Source of the DNA: Candidatus Faecicola pullistercoris
Lineage (GTDB): Bacteria; Bacillota; Clostridia; Christensenellales; CAG-917
Length of the DNA stretch: 61,931 bases
Assembly: GCA_018714105.1 (NCBI GenBank)
Contig: DVNW01000005.1
Coordinates: forward strand, 1-61,931
Reading direction: 5' to 3'
The translations under genes and the position numbers were made by a program. Numbering within the stretch: position 1 is the stretch's first letter; the number at the start of each line of letters is the position of its first letter. Shown here in pieces: positions 44,998 to 53,037 of the stretch. Below the pieces are notes generated by a model. That model ran no database searches and was not told where the DNA came from. It was given only the letters and a program-made list of their open reading frames with translations.

Positions 44998-45660
44998 GTG
45001 TGCAAACTCAAAAGAGGGCTGGTCGTCAGCCTGCCGGAAACCGAAGCGTGCAGTCTTTCGGTTCAGACGCTTCTGCACTTTGCGAAAAGTGCGTGCGAAG
45101 GCGGCGCGGTCGCTTTGACCGTTGAAGGTGCCGAAAGCGTAAAAATTGTTAAAAGCCGCGTTTTATTGCCCGTAATAGGATACATAAAGTCCGGTTACCG
45201 CGATAATTTTTCGCCGATAACCCGAAACTTGTCAGAGGCGGCAACTCTTATCGAGGCGGGAGCCGACGTGGTTTTAATCGATTCGTTCTCGGGCCTTAGT
45301 GCTGGCGGAACCGATATTCCGGGGCTGATAAAATACGTTAAAACGGCATCGCGGGCCGAAACTGCCGTGCTTTGCCGCAGTAAAAAAGACGCGGCTCTCG
45401 CCGTGTATTCCGGCGCTGATTATCTTTTTGCCGTCCATGCGCTGGGCGAAAAGGCAACCACGGCCGACAACCTGTGTTTTTTCAGGTCGCTGACCGCACT
45501 TTTCCCAGATTCGGCCGTTATCGCCTGCCTTTCCGTATGGAATACGGACGCCCTTAAAGCCGTTTGCGCTACGGGAGTATACTCTGTTGCCACGGGCAGC
45601 GCGATAGTAAGGCCCGAACTTATAACCCAAAGATTCTGCAAGGAGCTCAAACTGTGCTGA
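44998..45660 (+). CDS. nanE: NanE-like N-acetylmannosamine-6-phosphate 2-epimerase, 220 aa
   Basis: NanE converts ManNAc-6-P to GlcNAc-6-P. Family features are RGLVVS at the start, PVIGYIKSGYRD (the IKRDY-like substrate loop, near residue 60), EAGADVVLIDSFSG (near 93) and the C-terminal phosphate loop YSVATGSAIVRP. I chose GTG at 44998 because AGGAGG stands eight bases before it; an upstream ATG frame has no ribosome site. The sequence is rather diverged, so the exact sugar may differ. The next gene overlaps by seven bases and encodes a ROK kinase. Confidence 0.75.
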   Translation: MCKLKRGLVVSLPETEACSLSVQTLLHFAKSACEGGAVALTVEGAESVKIVKSRVLLPVIGYIKSGYRDNFSPITRNLSEAATLIEAGADVVLIDSFSGLSAGGTDIPGLIKYVKTASRAETAVLCRSKKDAALAVYSGADYLFAVHALGEKATTADNLCFFRSLTALFPDSAVIACLSVWNTDALKAVCATGVYSVATGSAIVRPELITQRFCKELKLC

Positions 45661-46508
45661 TTATTGCCGTCGATATCGGAGGCACTGCCGTAAAAAGCGC
45701 GTCGGTAACCGTAACCGACCGAGGTTTCACGCTGTCCGATTCGGGCTATATTCCTACGGGACGCATTAAAAAAGGCGAGGACGTGCAACGCGCGGTAACT
45801 CAGGCGGTTATGCGGCTTTCTCCCGAAAACGCCGACGGTATCGCGGTGGGAGTAGCGGGCAAAGTAGACTGGAAAAACGGAATAGTCACGGAGTCGTCGG
45901 CATTGCCGTGTTTTCGCGGTATGAATATGAAACTGTTTATGGAACAGTCTTTCGGCCTTCCCGCAACCGTCATAAACGACGCAGAGGCCGCTCTTCTCGG
46001 CGAATGCGCTTTCGGAGCGGCCAAAGGATTCCGAAGGCCTCTTATGCTGACTCTGGGCACGGGCCTGGGCAGCGCAATGACGGACGATTATGTCCATCCG
46101 TCGCAGGACTCGTTCCGCTTCGGCGACCTCGGACACGTAGTCCTTTACGAAAACGGAAGAAAGTGCAAATGCGGACAACGGGGATGTATCGAGCAGTACG
46201 TTTCGGCAACCGCCATAAAACAGAACGCGGGCGCAAAAAATATTCACGAAGTGCTTAAAATAGACTCGGAATCAAATATCAAAGCCAAAGAGCGTTTTAT
46301 TTTCGATTTTGCGGCCGCGGTTGAAAAAATCAAAAAAATTACCGACTTCGACGTCCTTATCGCGGGCGGCGGCGTTATCGAACTGAAGGATTACTGGTGG
46401 GACGATTTCGTAAAATCGCTGGGCGATACGGTGGCCGTTCCCGCAAAACTCGGAAACAGGGCCGCTCTGTACGGCGCGGCGTTCGCTCATATCAACGGCC
46501 GATTCTGA
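45654..46508 (+). CDS. nanK: ROK family sugar kinase (NanK-like), 284 aa
   Basis: The phosphate-binding opening AVDIGGTAVKSA is near residue 5, the catalytic aspartate in VINDAEAALLGE near 100, LGTGLGSA near 130, and the ROK zinc site GHVVLYENGRKCKCGQRGCIE near 160. Start is GTG at 45654, inside the nanE end, with AAGGAG eight bases upstream; longer frames are artefacts. It probably phosphorylates ManNAc or a related N-acetyl sugar. No nanA lyase lies in the window, so the substrate may come from cell-wall recycling. Confidence 0.85.
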   Translation: MLIIAVDIGGTAVKSASVTVTDRGFTLSDSGYIPTGRIKKGEDVQRAVTQAVMRLSPENADGIAVGVAGKVDWKNGIVTESSALPCFRGMNMKLFMEQSFGLPATVINDAEAALLGECAFGAAKGFRRPLMLTLGTGLGSAMTDDYVHPSQDSFRFGDLGHVVLYENGRKCKCGQRGCIEQYVSATAIKQNAGAKNIHEVLKIDSESNIKAKERFIFDFAAAVEKIKKITDFDVLIAGGGVIELKDYWWDDFVKSLGDTVAVPAKLGNRAALYGAAFAHINGRF

Positions 46509-46598
46509 ATTTTGCCTGCCCCTTTCGTGGATAATAATGTATAATTTCTTTTTGTCGGGGGAATCATATTAAACAGCAAAAACAAGGAGAAGTTTAAT

Positions 46599-47192
46599 AT
46601 GAATTTAATCGACAGCAAAACGTACGTCAATCTCGCGAAATCATACGCAGGCGAATGCCAGGCCCAGGTCAGATACAAATTTATCGAGTACGGCGCCAGA
46701 AACGAAGGCTATACCGCCCTTTCCAATCTTATAGACGATATCGTTTATCAGGAATTCAACCACGCCAGAATGTTTTATACCCACCTGCAGAAGGCCTCGA
46801 CAAAGCCCATAACCAACGTGGATATCGCTTCGGGCTATCCTTTCAAGGAAAAATGGAATCTTCTCGACAATCTCAAATTTGCCGCAGAGGACGAGGCCAA
46901 CGAAGCCGAAAAGATCTATCCCGAATACGAAAAAACGGCGCGCGAAGAAGGCTTTACCGAAATCGCCGACCTGTACAAAAACATTATTCAGATAGAAAAC
47001 TGCCACAAGATGTTTTTCACCGATATCTACAACCAGATGAAAAGCGGTACTCTTTACAGCAAGCCGCAAAAGGTTAAATGGAAATGCGGCGGTTGCGGTT
47101 ACGAAGAGGTAAACAAAAAGGCATTCGAGGTATGTCCCGTATGCCTTGCAAAACAGGGCGCCGTTCTGTTAAAAATACAGGATAACGCTTAA
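46599..47192 (+). CDS. rbr: rubrerythrin, 197 aa
   Basis: An NADH-fed peroxidase that protects anaerobes from hydrogen peroxide. The N-terminal four-helix diiron domain carries glutamates in AGECQAQVRYKF (about residue 18) and VYQEFNHARMF (about 50), then EDEANEAEKIY and IIQIENCHKMFF (about 130). The C-terminal rubredoxin-like domain has WKCGGCGYE and CPVCLAKQ (about 165-187). A strong AAGGAG site precedes ATG. It has no partner gene; a terminator follows at once. Confidence 0.96.
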   Translation: MNLIDSKTYVNLAKSYAGECQAQVRYKFIEYGARNEGYTALSNLIDDIVYQEFNHARMFYTHLQKASTKPITNVDIASGYPFKEKWNLLDNLKFAAEDEANEAEKIYPEYEKTAREEGFTEIADLYKNIIQIENCHKMFFTDIYNQMKSGTLYSKPQKVKWKCGGCGYEEVNKKAFEVCPVCLAKQGAVLLKIQDNA

Positions 47193-47202
47193 AACAAAGT
47201 TT

Positions 47203-47240
47203 AAAGCGGCGAAACATAATAGTTATCGCCGCTTTTTGTT
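47203..47240. terminator. bidirectional terminator after rubrerythrin
   Basis: AAAGCGGCGA (47203-47212) pairs with TCGCCGCTTT (47226-47235) around 13 bases, with a T-tract on the right and A's on the left; it also faces the end of the ABC operon. Confidence 0.85.
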
Positions 47241-47261
47241 TTAATAAGTCCCTAAAAAAGT

Positions 47262-47948
47262 TTAGGCTTCGGCTTTATCGGCGGCGGTATCGCTTATAAT
47301 CTTCCCGTCGGCAAGCACTATGCGCCTCCTGCATTTTGCAGCCACGTCGGCGTCGTGCGTAACTATTATCACCGTCTTGCCCGACTTGTTTATCGAAAGG
47401 AGCATATCCGTTATCGTTTCCCTGTTTTCGTTATCGAGATTGCCCGTAGGCTCGTCGGCTATGATGACCGACGGATTGTTTATAAGCGCGCTTGCGATTG
47501 CCGTGCGCTGTTTTTCGCCGCCCGAAAAGTTTTTGACTTTTTCCACCGTCTTTTCTTTCAGCCCGACGCTGCCGATAAGCTCCTCTGCTCGCTTTGCGGC
47601 CGCTTTATCCTTATTGAAGGCCGTAGGCAGAAGGACGTTGTCGAGGCAGGTCATGTCTTCCAGCAGCATATAATCCTGAAAAATCATGCCCGTCTTTTTG
47701 TTTCTGAAATCGGCCTGCTCGGTTTTGGTAAGCGAAAAGATATCCTCGCCGTCATAAATCACCTGCCCTTCGGTAGGCCTGTCGAGGCAGGCTATCATCT
47801 TTAAAAGCGTTGTCTTGCCGCTGCCCGATTTGCCCGTTATGGCCACGCATTCGCCGTCTCCTATTACGAGGTCTATGCCGTCTACGGCTTTGCACTCGTT
47901 ATCTTTCCCCTCGTTATAATGCTTTTTCAGGTTTTTGATTTCAATCAT
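47262..47948 (-). CDS. ABC transporter ATP-binding protein (MacB/LolD type), 228 aa
   Basis: Walker A GKSGSGKTTLLK (about residue 41), signature FSGGEKQRTAIA (about 138) and Walker B VIIADEPTGNLD (about 158) define an ABC ATPase of the LolD/MacB/BceA class, which powers FtsX-like permeases rather than classical importers. The start MIEIKNLKKHY at 47948 is chosen over a longer frame because AAGGAA precedes it. It overlaps the upstream membrane gene by eight bases and is last in a four-gene operon. Confidence 0.9.
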   Translation of the reverse strand: MIEIKNLKKHYNEGKDNECKAVDGIDLVIGDGECVAITGKSGSGKTTLLKMIACLDRPTEGQVIYDGEDIFSLTKTEQADFRNKKTGMIFQDYMLLEDMTCLDNVLLPTAFNKDKAAAKRAEELIGSVGLKEKTVEKVKNFSGGEKQRTAIASALINNPSVIIADEPTGNLDNENRETITDMLLSINKSGKTVIIVTHDADVAAKCRRRIVLADGKIISDTAADKAEA

Positions 47949-49482
47949 TATTTCCTTCCTTCGCTCCGGACGCCGTAAGCCCTTCCAGAACCTTTTCGAA
48001 ATTAATTTTATCCCGGCTGTCAAAAGAACTTTCCGCCTTGACCGATTTGCCCGACTTTGCAAAAATGCGGTTTTTCACCCACGTATAAACCCACGCCGTT
48101 ACGGGCATAACGAAGGCCGTTATCATTGCGGGAATTTTCATATCCGTTACTATAAAGTCTATCGCGGCCAGCGCCGAAACCGCCGCAATGACGAAAAATA
48201 TCGCGGGCAGAATGATTATTATCCCCGTAGCCCTGCTCTGGACAAGGCCTCTGCCGCTTTGATAATACACCCATAAAAGCCACAGCTCGGCAAGGAATAC
48301 CGACGCTGTCGTGAGGCCCGCGACAAGGTCGTACATCACGAAAAATTCCTGCTCGAAAGAGGTAACGATACGCCCCGTATAAAGCGGACAAACCGCAAGC
48401 ATCAACACGAAGAACACGGGTGCCGGAGCCGCAGAAAAGGCCGCCGCCGCGCCGCAGGTAATTTTGGTTTTCGCGTCCTCGGTTCTGCGGCTTATTAAAG
48501 CGCACACGGCATACCAGAGTGCCGCTGCGACAAATGCCCACAGCGCTTCCCTTGCGGCATACACGTAAACCGTATCCGAAAGAATGCTGCCAACCGCCGC
48601 ATACACCATATAGGCAACGAGCGCGATACCTGCAGAGGTCGCCGCCCAGAGAAATTTGTTTTTTAAAAACCGTTTTCCGGTCAGGGCTGCAATCACGCCC
48701 GACAAAGCTATAAGCACAACCGCCGATATTATATATCCGTAAGCAAAAATATCGTTTTCTGCCGAATGAATGTTCGCACTTCTTATTTCAAGCGTGCTGT
48801 AATCGGCAAGCGAGGAAAGCTCTCCGTACTTTTGCATTTCTGCGGCGATATCTCTTAAATCGGCCGTTTCGGTTTTGCCCGAGAATACGAATGCGTATTC
48901 CCTTACGGGCTCGCAGTACTCGTACGACAGAAAGACCTCGCCCTGCGCGGCGTCGATACGGGTAAAAGTACCGAAAACGTCGTTGACGCAAGGAGCCATT
49001 ATAAGAGAATCGGCCTTTCCGACTATTACCGCTTCTCTTACTACGCCTTCCGACTCGAACTCGAAGGTATCGCCCTCTTGTTTATTGCGGAATTTGTTTC
49101 CGCATACCACCACGGGAATTTTACCGTCAGTTTTTTCAAAAAGCAGACTCCCTCCTTTCAGCACGGCCTGGTCGAAGCAGGCCGCCCCCGCGCGGGTAAT
49201 GCCGGTAAACACCGCCTTACCTCCGTTATCTCCGATTTCGGCCTCGAAACGGCTTTCCAAAGGCGTCCAGCCCTCGTAATTACCGTACCTGTCCGAAAAA
49301 ACGCCGTCCAGAACGCCGACGTTTGAAGAGTCGTTCAGCACCACGCAAAGCAGGCTGTCGTCCGTGGAAACGAATTTGAAACCGAAGCGCGAAAGCGCGA
49401 AATGATAAGCGTCGGCAAAAGCAAGTACCGTTGCCGCAAGCATCGCCGAAACGCATAAAACTATCGCGACAGTCTTTCTCAT
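47941..49482 (-). CDS. large membrane protein of ABC operon, 513 aa
   Basis: The N-terminal helix (about residues 3-25) is followed by a roughly 220-residue extracytoplasmic region. Then come about seven more hydrophobic segments to residue 480 and a charged cytoplasmic tail. The single helix, big outer domain and later helices recall MacB/FtsX permeases, but there are too many helices, and I see no confident family match. I start at ATG 49482, two bases past the previous stop, since the longer frame overlaps it. It probably forms a complex with the two permease-like proteins upstream. Confidence 0.7.
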   Translation of the reverse strand: MRKTVAIVLCVSAMLAATVLAFADAYHFALSRFGFKFVSTDDSLLCVVLNDSSNVGVLDGVFSDRYGNYEGWTPLESRFEAEIGDNGGKAVFTGITRAGAACFDQAVLKGGSLLFEKTDGKIPVVVCGNKFRNKQEGDTFEFESEGVVREAVIVGKADSLIMAPCVNDVFGTFTRIDAAQGEVFLSYEYCEPVREYAFVFSGKTETADLRDIAAEMQKYGELSSLADYSTLEIRSANIHSAENDIFAYGYIISAVVLIALSGVIAALTGKRFLKNKFLWAATSAGIALVAYMVYAAVGSILSDTVYVYAAREALWAFVAAALWYAVCALISRRTEDAKTKITCGAAAAFSAAPAPVFFVLMLAVCPLYTGRIVTSFEQEFFVMYDLVAGLTTASVFLAELWLLWVYYQSGRGLVQSRATGIIIILPAIFFVIAAVSALAAIDFIVTDMKIPAMITAFVMPVTAWVYTWVKNRIFAKSGKSVKAESSFDSRDKINFEKVLEGLTASGAKEGNND

Positions 49483-49483
49483 A

Positions 49484-50608
49484 TCAGGTAATAATTCCTT
49501 TATCCGCTTTCTTTTCGGAATAAATTTTCTGCGCGCCGACGACAAACGTGCACAACGCGTTCACGCCGGCCGCGACAAACCAGATGCCGAAACTCAGCCC
49601 CTTGTCGTACAGAATACCCTTGTTCCCCAAAACGGGCAACAGAATGACGCTGACGGCAATGCCGGCAACAAGCAAAGCCGCCGTCTGCACCGCCGCAACT
49701 GAGAAGTACGCGGCCGTAATCTGCCCGAACCTCCAACCGATATTTCTGAGCACGAAGAAAACGCGCGCGTTCCTGTCGAAGGTGTATTCGTAAACCACGG
49801 CCATAAGCATCAGTGCGAATATCGCCATAATTATGATAAACGGCAGTGCGGCTTTTATTATTCCGTCCTTTACGCTGCCGCTTCTGTCGTACATATCGGT
49901 AAGCCCGGCGACAAGGCCGTGCGGCAGAAGTGCGGACGCCGCCTTTTCAAGAGCGGCGGTATCCTCGCCGAAGTCCAGAATAACCGTCCTGGGCGCACCG
50001 TAAACGGGGATATCGGTAAGCCCCGTCGGCACTACTATTACGGGGAAATCGGCCTCGGTTTTGGTGCCGAACAGATATTCGGCCGACATTTCCGAACTCG
50101 CCTTGCTCAGATCGGGGAAAGGCGCGGCCTCGGGAATGACTGCCTGAACGGTAACGGTCTGCTCTTTTCCTCCCGCCTTGAAAGATACGGTCTGTCCTTT
50201 TTCCAAAAAGCCTTCCGTACCTACGGCGCCGTCGGCAGCGGCAAAACCTTTTATGCCGTCCGAAGTCTGAAACATGTACTTTTCAAACAGCGCGTCGCTT
50301 ACGCTGATTAAAATAAAGTTTTCGTTATTTATGGTTATATTGACGCTTTCGACCGTATAAACTTTCGAATCTGCGTAAATCCCGTATAGTTCCTCATCGG
50401 TAATTTCGGACGAATAATCCACTTTGCAATAAAGAAGCCCGCTGTCGTTCAGGTTTTGGGAAAGAGTGAGATAGGCATTTACGTTGGTAGAAGCTATTAC
50501 CGCGACAACGGCGAAAACCGTAGCGGCAAACATGGTAAACCACGCGGTAAAATAATATCCCGCTTCCGACGTAAGCGAAGTAAAGGCGAGTTTTAAAAGG
50601 CTTTTCAT
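49484..50608 (-). CDS. FtsX-like ABC permease, 374 aa
   Basis: The layout is one N-terminal helix (about residues 18-40), an extracytoplasmic domain of about 200 residues, then three helices near the C-terminus (about 255-365). This is the MacB/FtsX permease pattern used in mechanotransmission exporters. The opening MKSLLKLAFTSL is typical. It overlaps the upstream gene by four bases (ATGA) and is followed two bases later by the large membrane protein. The substrate is unknown. Confidence 0.78.
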   Translation of the reverse strand: MKSLLKLAFTSLTSEAGYYFTAWFTMFAATVFAVVAVIASTNVNAYLTLSQNLNDSGLLYCKVDYSSEITDEELYGIYADSKVYTVESVNITINNENFILISVSDALFEKYMFQTSDGIKGFAAADGAVGTEGFLEKGQTVSFKAGGKEQTVTVQAVIPEAAPFPDLSKASSEMSAEYLFGTKTEADFPVIVVPTGLTDIPVYGAPRTVILDFGEDTAALEKAASALLPHGLVAGLTDMYDRSGSVKDGIIKAALPFIIIMAIFALMLMAVVYEYTFDRNARVFFVLRNIGWRFGQITAAYFSVAAVQTAALLVAGIAVSVILLPVLGNKGILYDKGLSFGIWFVAAGVNALCTFVVGAQKIYSEKKADKGIIT

Positions 50609-51609
50609 ACTTGCACCCTCAAATCCTTTTTATTGCGCCGCCTGAGATAAAGCGCGGAAAGCGCAAACGTAACGGCTATATACTCGACGAAAATGAGCGC
50701 CATATCTCCCGCGCCCATTCTGTAAACGGCGATGCCGAGCCCGTCGTAAATCGCGGGCACGGAATAAGCCTCCACCAGGTAATACAGCCCCGCGCCGAGC
50801 GCAAAGGCGCACAGCGCAAAAACGGCGAACGCGCAAGCGAGCGTCAGTACAAGGGCGGAAGGCTTTACGCCCAGCGTCAGCAACAGACCGTTGATTTTGT
50901 TGATATGTTCGGAAAAATACTTGTAGCACATCATAAGCGCCGCAAGGTTAAGAAGATTTATCGCAACTACCGCAACCAGCGCGAGCGGCATTTCGGCAAT
51001 CATCGTGAAGGTGTTTCTGACGGGAGGAATGTTCAGATAGGAAGCGTCGGCAAACTCGGTTTGCATCGAGGCGAACAGCGCCTTTGACGCGGCAGTGCCG
51101 TTTGCGGGATTTATCTCTATCGAGTTTGTAAGCGCTGCGTCCGGCGCGCTGAAAAAAGGAACCTGCGCCCTGCCGTACAGCCCGAAAGCCGCCACGGTAA
51201 ACGTTTTACCGCCGATTTCGACCTCGTCGCCCACCTCGAATTCGCCCACAAGAGCCTTTGGCATAATTATTATGTCGCCGGCATTCTCGTCAGTGAAGTC
51301 ATAAACCGTGCCCGACGCCGAAACCGCTTCGCCGTAGCGGAAATCGTAATTGTTTTCGGTATAACAGCATATATCGGCAACCTCCGCGCTTTGCATAACG
51401 GCGGCGGCGCGCTGCTTCACGTCCGCCATCGCTATCCCTTCGTAATAGCCTGCCTTTGCGGAGCCGATGTTTACCGTAGCTACGGTAATAAAAAAAGCGG
51501 TAAGCACGGTTAAAATCAGACAGCTTACAATCTGCAACCCCGTAACGAGAACCAAAACCCGCTTGTTACGGCCGAGTACCGTGAAATACGCTTTTAAAAG
51601 CCTCCTCAT
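50605..51609 (-). CDS. FtsX-like ABC permease, 334 aa
   Basis: First gene of the operon, with the same plan as its neighbour: an N-terminal helix (about 18-42), an outer domain of about 150 residues, then three C-terminal helices (about 205-325). The opening MRRLLKAYFTVLGRNK and the tail of basic residues fit an inner-membrane FtsX-type permease. The pair of unlike permeases suggests a heterodimer served by the ATPase at 47262-47948. No regulator lies in the operon. Confidence 0.75.
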   Translation of the reverse strand: MRRLLKAYFTVLGRNKRVLVLVTGLQIVSCLILTVLTAFFITVATVNIGSAKAGYYEGIAMADVKQRAAAVMQSAEVADICCYTENNYDFRYGEAVSASGTVYDFTDENAGDIIIMPKALVGEFEVGDEVEIGGKTFTVAAFGLYGRAQVPFFSAPDAALTNSIEINPANGTAASKALFASMQTEFADASYLNIPPVRNTFTMIAEMPLALVAVVAINLLNLAALMMCYKYFSEHINKINGLLLTLGVKPSALVLTLACAFAVFALCAFALGAGLYYLVEAYSVPAIYDGLGIAVYRMGAGDMALIFVEYIAVTFALSALYLRRRNKKDLRVQV

Positions 51610-51642
51610 AATTCCCTATCCCTCTCTGGCCTTTATGATTTA

Positions 51643-51672
51643 ATTATAATTTACTTAAAACGTCAAAGTCAA
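51643..51672 (-). promoter_or_regulatory. promoter of the ABC operon
   Basis: Minus-strand TTGACT (51667-51672), 18-base spacer, TATAAT (51643-51648), about 35 bases before ATG 51609. Confidence 0.75.
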
Positions 51673-51701
51673 CAGTATCTTGAAAATTTTGCGCAAAACA
51701 A

Positions 51702-51723
51702 AAATCCGCCCGAAAGCGGATTT
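51702..51723 (-). terminator. terminator of leuS-serS
   Basis: AAATCCGC/GCGGATTT 8-bp stem, 6-base loop, followed on the minus strand by TTGTTTT. It lies 19 bases past the serS stop. Confidence 0.85.
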
Positions 51724-51741
51724 CTATTTCTTAGATAACGT

Positions 51742-53028
51742 TTATTTCTGCCGTATGACTTCCAGCCCGCCCATAAAAGGCCTTAAAACTTCGGGCACGG
51801 TTACGCTGCCGTCGGCGTTCTGAAACTGCTCCACAATAGCGGGAATCAGCCTGCTGGTAGCCAGTCCGCTTCCGTTAAGGGTGTGTACGTAGGCCGTTTT
51901 CCCGGTTTTGGCGTCGCGGTATCTGGTGTTGCTGCGCCTTGCCTGATAGTCGTTGGCGTTGCTTACCGAGCTTACTTCCTTGTAAATGCCCATAGACGGT
52001 ATCCATACCTCTATATCGTAAGTCCTTGCCATGGACGCCGAGCAATCGCCCGCCGCCAGCTTACTGATGCGGTGATGAAGCCCGAGTTTTTCCACCAGTC
52101 TGCTTGCTTTGGCTACAAGCTCCTCAAAGGCCTCGCCCGATTTTTCCGGAGTGGCGTACTGCACCATTTCCACTTTATTGAACTGATGGCCTCTTATCAT
52201 GCCTCTTTCTTCCGAGCGGTAGCTGCCCGCTTCCTTGCGGTAACACGGCGTATAAGCAAAAAACTTCATGGGCAGTTTGCTTTCGTCGATAATCTCGCCC
52301 GCATACATGTTTACGAGAGCCGTTTCGGCGGTAGGAAGCATAAAGCGGTTTTTCTTTCTGTCCGCCTCGCCTTCGAGCCAATATACCTCGTCGGCGAATT
52401 TGGGGAACTGTCCCGCGCCGAAACCGCAGTTATATCCGAGCTGATGAGGAGGCAGGATAAATTCGTATCCGTCATTTAAATGTTCGCTTACGAAAAAGTT
52501 GAGAAGGGCCCATTCCAGCTGTGCGCCCACGCCCCTGTAAATCCAGAATCCGCCGCCCGACAGCTTTACGCCGCGCTCGTAATCGATAAGGCCGAGCGAG
52601 GTAGCCAGGTCGACGTGATTTTTGGCGGGGAAGGAAAACTCGGGCTTTTGGCCGATGACTTTGATTACGACGTTGTTTTCTTTTTCTCCGGCAACGAGGT
52701 CGTCGTCGGGCATGTTGGGAAGCCCTGCGAGAAAATCGTTGATTTTGGTATTCAGCTCTCCGAGAGCGGCGTCGCCCGCCGCTATGCTGTCGCCCAGGCT
52801 TCTCATTTCGGCAAAAATGCCGTCCACGGGCTTGCCCTCTTTTTTCAGGCGGGGGATGTCTGCCGAAACCTTGTTTCTTTTGGCTTTGAGCGCCTCGGTT
52901 TCCGCTATAAGCGCCTTGCGCCCGGCGTCCCATTCGAGAAGCTCGGTAAAATCTACCTCACACCCCTTCTTTTTAAGGGCGTTTTCCACGTATTGCTTGT
53001 CCGTTCTTATCAGGTTTAAATCCAGCAT
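51742..53028 (-). CDS. serS: serine-tRNA ligase, 428 aa
   Basis: A class II aminoacyl-tRNA synthetase. The N-terminal coiled-coil arm (about 27-100) reads the long variable arm of tRNA-Ser. Motif 2 (FRSEERGMIRGHQF-like, seen as YRSEERGMIRGHQFNKVE) is near residue 270, and motif 3 (LNGSGLATSRLIPAIVE) near residue 387. It follows leuS by nine bases and shares its promoter. No T-box leader is present for either gene. Confidence 0.97.
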   Translation of the reverse strand: MLDLNLIRTDKQYVENALKKKGCEVDFTELLEWDAGRKALIAETEALKAKRNKVSADIPRLKKEGKPVDGIFAEMRSLGDSIAAGDAALGELNTKINDFLAGLPNMPDDDLVAGEKENNVVIKVIGQKPEFSFPAKNHVDLATSLGLIDYERGVKLSGGGFWIYRGVGAQLEWALLNFFVSEHLNDGYEFILPPHQLGYNCGFGAGQFPKFADEVYWLEGEADRKKNRFMLPTAETALVNMYAGEIIDESKLPMKFFAYTPCYRKEAGSYRSEERGMIRGHQFNKVEMVQYATPEKSGEAFEELVAKASRLVEKLGLHHRISKLAAGDCSASMARTYDIEVWIPSMGIYKEVSSVSNANDYQARRSNTRYRDAKTGKTAYVHTLNGSGLATSRLIPAIVEQFQNADGSVTVPEVLRPFMGGLEVIRQK

Positions 53029-53037
53029 AACTGTCTC

